From positions 1 through 9,448 of the forward strand of contig SKRK01000126.1 of assembly GCA_007118525.1 (NCBI GenBank): 9,448 nucleotides of DNA. The letters run 5' to 3'. How positions within the stretch are numbered: the stretch's first letter is position 1; each line of letters opens with the position of its first letter. Source of the DNA: Balneolaceae bacterium. GTDB lineage: Bacteria > Bacteroidota > Rhodothermia > Balneolales > Balneolaceae. Below, piece by piece: positions 7,697-9,448 of the stretch. The notes under the pieces are model-generated. The model was not told the DNA's origin. It worked only from the letters and a program-made list of their open reading frames with translations, and did not search any database. Both the position numbers and the translations under genes were made by a program.

Positions 7697-8629
7697 ATGA
7701 CCCTAACACAACTCTCATATATCGTTGCTGTCGACAAATACCGCCATTTTGCCACAGCTGCTGAGAAAAGTTATGTTACTCAGCCTACGCTAAGTATGCA
7801 GATTCACAAACTGGAAGATGAACTTGGAATCACTATTTTTGACCGCTCCAAATCACCTGTGGTACCTACTGAAATCGGGGAAAAGGTAGTTGAGCAGGCC
7901 AAAACTATATTAAAGGAGTCGAAACAGCTTTCCGATATCGCTAATTTTAAGGAGAATGAACTCCGTGGCACATTTAAAGTTGGAATTATTCCAACCGTAG
8001 CTCCCTACCTGGTTCCGCTTTTTCTTCGCTCCTTCGTGAAAAAATATCCGCTTATCGACCTCGTATTTGAAGAGCTGCTCACCAGTGAAGTGATTGATAA
8101 ACTGGGGAACGACCAGCTCGATGCCGGAATCATTGCGACCCCAACCGAACAGAGCTTTATCTATACGGAGGAGCTCTTTGTTGAACCGTTCCTCGGCTAC
8201 CTCTCCCACAGTCACCCGCTTATTGACAAGAAAAAACTGTCGGTAGTTGATCTTGACCGAACAAATATCTGGCTTCTGAATGAAGGACACTGTTTCCGCG
8301 ATCAAACCGTAAAACTCTGTAAGGAGGAGAAGAAGAATAACCGGTCGGCCATTGAGTTCAAGAGCGGCAACCTGGAAACGCTTAAACGTTTGGTAGAGCA
8401 AAATTTCGGCATGACCCTTTTGCCATGGACTGCCGTTCAGGAGTTTGACGGAAATTGCACCAATGCCGTCATCAAAGAGTTTGAAGATCCTATTCCTTCA
8501 CGAAAGTTGAGGCTTATTTACGGACGAAAACATTTAAAACAGACCATTATCCACGCTTTCAAGAGCTCCATCTGCAGCTCCATCCCCAAAGAGCTCAAAA
8601 AGACTGAAAAACGCGTGGTGATAGAGTAA
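7697..8629 (+). CDS. oxyR: OxyR, hydrogen peroxide-sensing LysR-family transcription regulator
   Basis: OxyR is a cytoplasmic transcription factor that turns on peroxide defence genes when H2O2 drives a disulfide between two cysteines. The 310-residue length is normal. Residues 1-60 form the LysR winged helix-turn-helix: FATAAEKSYVTQPTLSMQIHKLEDELG (within 18-44) and the wing to TEIG. A linker helix follows to about 88, then the periplasmic-binding-protein-like sensor from about 91. The diagnostic sequence LLNEGHCFRDQTVKLC at 193-208 puts cysteines at 199 and 208, the E. coli numbering, within the EGHC.RDQ...C pattern. SGNLETLKRLV and GMTLLPW at 223-244 also match OxyR. Further cysteines are at 254 and 293. 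It is divergent from acyP; no catalase or ahpC gene is within view, so it probably acts on genes elsewhere and may repress itself. A general LysR regulator is unlikely given the cysteine pair. Confidence 0.94.
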   Translation: MTLTQLSYIVAVDKYRHFATAAEKSYVTQPTLSMQIHKLEDELGITIFDRSKSPVVPTEIGEKVVEQAKTILKESKQLSDIANFKENELRGTFKVGIIPTVAPYLVPLFLRSFVKKYPLIDLVFEELLTSEVIDKLGNDQLDAGIIATPTEQSFIYTEELFVEPFLGYLSHSHPLIDKKKLSVVDLDRTNIWLLNEGHCFRDQTVKLCKEEKKNNRSAIEFKSGNLETLKRLVEQNFGMTLLPWTAVQEFDGNCTNAVIKEFEDPIPSRKLRLIYGRKHLKQTIIHAFKSSICSSIPKELKKTEKRVVIE

Positions 8630-8772
8630 GAAAAGATCCTTAAATGTGCCCTTCCATAATAAGGAAACCCAATACTGCACGAAGCTTGTCTGGCCTTGAA
8701 TTGCAGGTTCAACATGATGTTTCATTAAAAAGTTAACTGGTATCACTTAAAAGCAGCATATAAATTTAACTA
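8630..8772. other. Intergenic spacer after oxyR
   Basis: This 143-base gap separates oxyR from the membrane-protein gene and presumably holds the oxyR 3' end and a promoter. Only weak structure is visible: TTCC and GGAA arms near 8652-8664, and the dyad AACAT-G-ATGTT at 8711-8721. I see no convincing terminator, tRNA or small gene. Confidence 0.3.
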
Positions 8773-9207
8773 ATGGAAAACTTCTCAACTCAGTGGTTTA
8801 CGGCTTACTACCTTTCGCTCGGTGCGCTCCTTATCAGCTACTCGCTCTATCTGTTCATTAAAACAGACTCCATGAAAGATTATCTGCTCAATGCCGCAGA
8901 GAATGAAACTCCCCCCTCTGCCTGGCGATCAATTCTTAAATATCTGCTGCTATTTACCATCCCCTGTATTGTGCTCTCATTTACGCCCTTCTCATGGATT
9001 GAACTCCTGTTTTCACTTTGGAGTTTAATAATCATATTTGTTGGCGGTCAGTTGCTGCTGCTGTGGCCTCATACTTCAAAAGCGATAAAAACAATGAAGG
9101 GCGAGCTGAATCGGAAAATCCGCATTGTAGCTGCCAATATGTTATCGATAGGTATTATTCTTTTTTTACTGACCTATATATTGATTGAAAGAACGCAATC
9201 ATTCTGA
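8773..9207 (+). CDS. Small four-helix integral membrane protein of unknown function
   Basis: I do not recognise the family. The 144-residue product has four likely membrane segments at about residues 10-29, 54-72, 75-98 and 116-137, with a soluble loop at 30-53 (KTDSMKDYLLNAAENETPPS) and a basic loop at 100-116 (TSKAIKTMKGELNRKIR). Under the positive-inside rule the 100-116 loop should be cytoplasmic, which places both termini in the cytoplasm as well. No catalytic or metal-binding motif stands out. The stop codon TGA at 9205-9207 is 6 bases before the ATG of the metallo-beta-lactamase-fold gene, so the two are almost certainly co-transcribed. The chosen ATG is preceded by AT-rich sequence without a Shine-Dalgarno. 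Hydrophobicity, codon phase and the tight downstream spacing argue that it is a real gene. Confidence 0.82.
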   Translation: MENFSTQWFTAYYLSLGALLISYSLYLFIKTDSMKDYLLNAAENETPPSAWRSILKYLLLFTIPCIVLSFTPFSWIELLFSLWSLIIIFVGGQLLLLWPHTSKAIKTMKGELNRKIRIVAANMLSIGIILFLLTYILIERTQSF

Positions 9208-9213
9208 AATTTC

Positions 9214-9448
9214 ATGAACATCCAGAAAACAGGCTATCACGGACTCTATCTCCCTGAACTGGGGCTGGCTATGGACGGCTATCATCCTGACGCAGATTAC
9301 CTGTTTGTAAGCCACGCCCACGCAGATCATATGCCACGCAACAGAGCTGCAAAAGTTCACGCCACACAGCCTACATTGGAGTTGATGGAATTGCGCAGTT
9401 TTAAGGGAGAGAAAAACGTGATGAATTTCGGTGAGTGGCTTGAGACCG
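9214..9448 (+). CDS. Metallo-beta-lactamase-fold hydrolase, N-terminal 78 residues (cut by window edge)
   Basis: Only the first 78 codons are visible. After a short N-terminal segment (GLYLPELGLAMDGYHPDADY) comes the metal-binding signature SHAHADH at 33-39. This is the HxHxDH motif (H34, H36, D38, H39) that holds two metal ions in this superfamily. The next strand reads KVHATQPTLELMELR. A strand, the motif, and then a 'T..T..L...R' segment is the pattern of the RNA/DNA-processing nuclease branch (mRNA 3'-end processing factor and ligase-associated exonuclease-like proteins), and I favour that over a true beta-lactamase or glyoxalase. The beta-CASP region that would settle this lies beyond the window. 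It begins 6 bases after the upstream membrane-protein gene. The ATG at 9214 is the natural start; the spacing leaves no room for a longer one without overlap. Confidence 0.88.
   Translation, partial: MNIQKTGYHGLYLPELGLAMDGYHPDADYLFVSHAHADHMPRNRAAKVHATQPTLELMELRSFKGEKNVMNFGEWLET

Noticed and set aside
7910..8401. Reverse-strand open frame of 163 codons inside oxyR
   Set aside because: Antisense shadow of the OxyR linker and sensor domain, with no independent support.
8699..8722. Possible tRNA T-arm (GCAGGTTCAAC) in the spacer after oxyR
   Set aside because: No matching acceptor, D-arm or anticodon stem can be drawn from the surrounding bases.

Overview
This window looks like a chromosomal housekeeping segment from a Bacteroidota-related bacterium of the FCB group, with Balneolota/Rhodothermota as my best guess. 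Three things suggest this. The DNA polymerase III alpha subunit carries an N-terminal DEDDh proofreading exonuclease in the same chain. The two secreted proteins of unknown function resemble Bacteroidota 'hypotheticals'. No start codon is preceded by a clear GGAGG-type ribosome binding site. The lineage is inferred from protein character only; no 16S or similar marker is present.

Layout. 1-197 (-): start of thioredoxin trxA, cut by the window edge. 308-4525 (-): dnaE, a 1405-residue polymerase with an exonuclease - PHP - polymerase - OB-fold layout. 4526-4729: divergent intergenic region. 4730-5455 (+) and 5564-6235 (+): an exported protein and a lipoprotein, both unrecognised, AT-richer than sampled parts of dnaE, with a pair of overlapping hairpins between them. 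6346-7179 (-): membrane-anchored alpha/beta hydrolase of the BEM46/ABHD type, convergent with the lipoprotein gene. 7299-7580 (-): acylphosphatase. 7581-7696: divergent regulatory region. 7697-8629 (+): OxyR, a peroxide-sensing LysR-type regulator with both redox cysteines at the E. coli positions 199 and 208. 8773-9207 (+): small four-helix membrane protein. 9214-9448 (+): start of a metallo-beta-lactamase-fold hydrolase, cut by the window edge. No gene-free stretch exceeds about 205 bases.

How the genes relate. dnaE and trxA run in the same direction, 110 bases apart. oxyR and acyP are divergent across a 116-base region containing dyad sequences with OxyR-like geometry. The membrane protein and metallo-hydrolase are 6 bases apart and probably form an operon. 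Thioredoxin and OxyR both belong to thiol-redox biology, but they sit at opposite ends and nothing in the sequence ties them into one unit.

I saw no mobile element, CRISPR array, tRNA, rRNA or defence cassette. The most informative observation is that the PHP domain of DnaE appears to have lost most of its metal-binding residues while the fused DEDDh exonuclease is intact. Proofreading therefore seems to have moved wholly to the N-terminal module. I do not see a clear new multi-gene system here.
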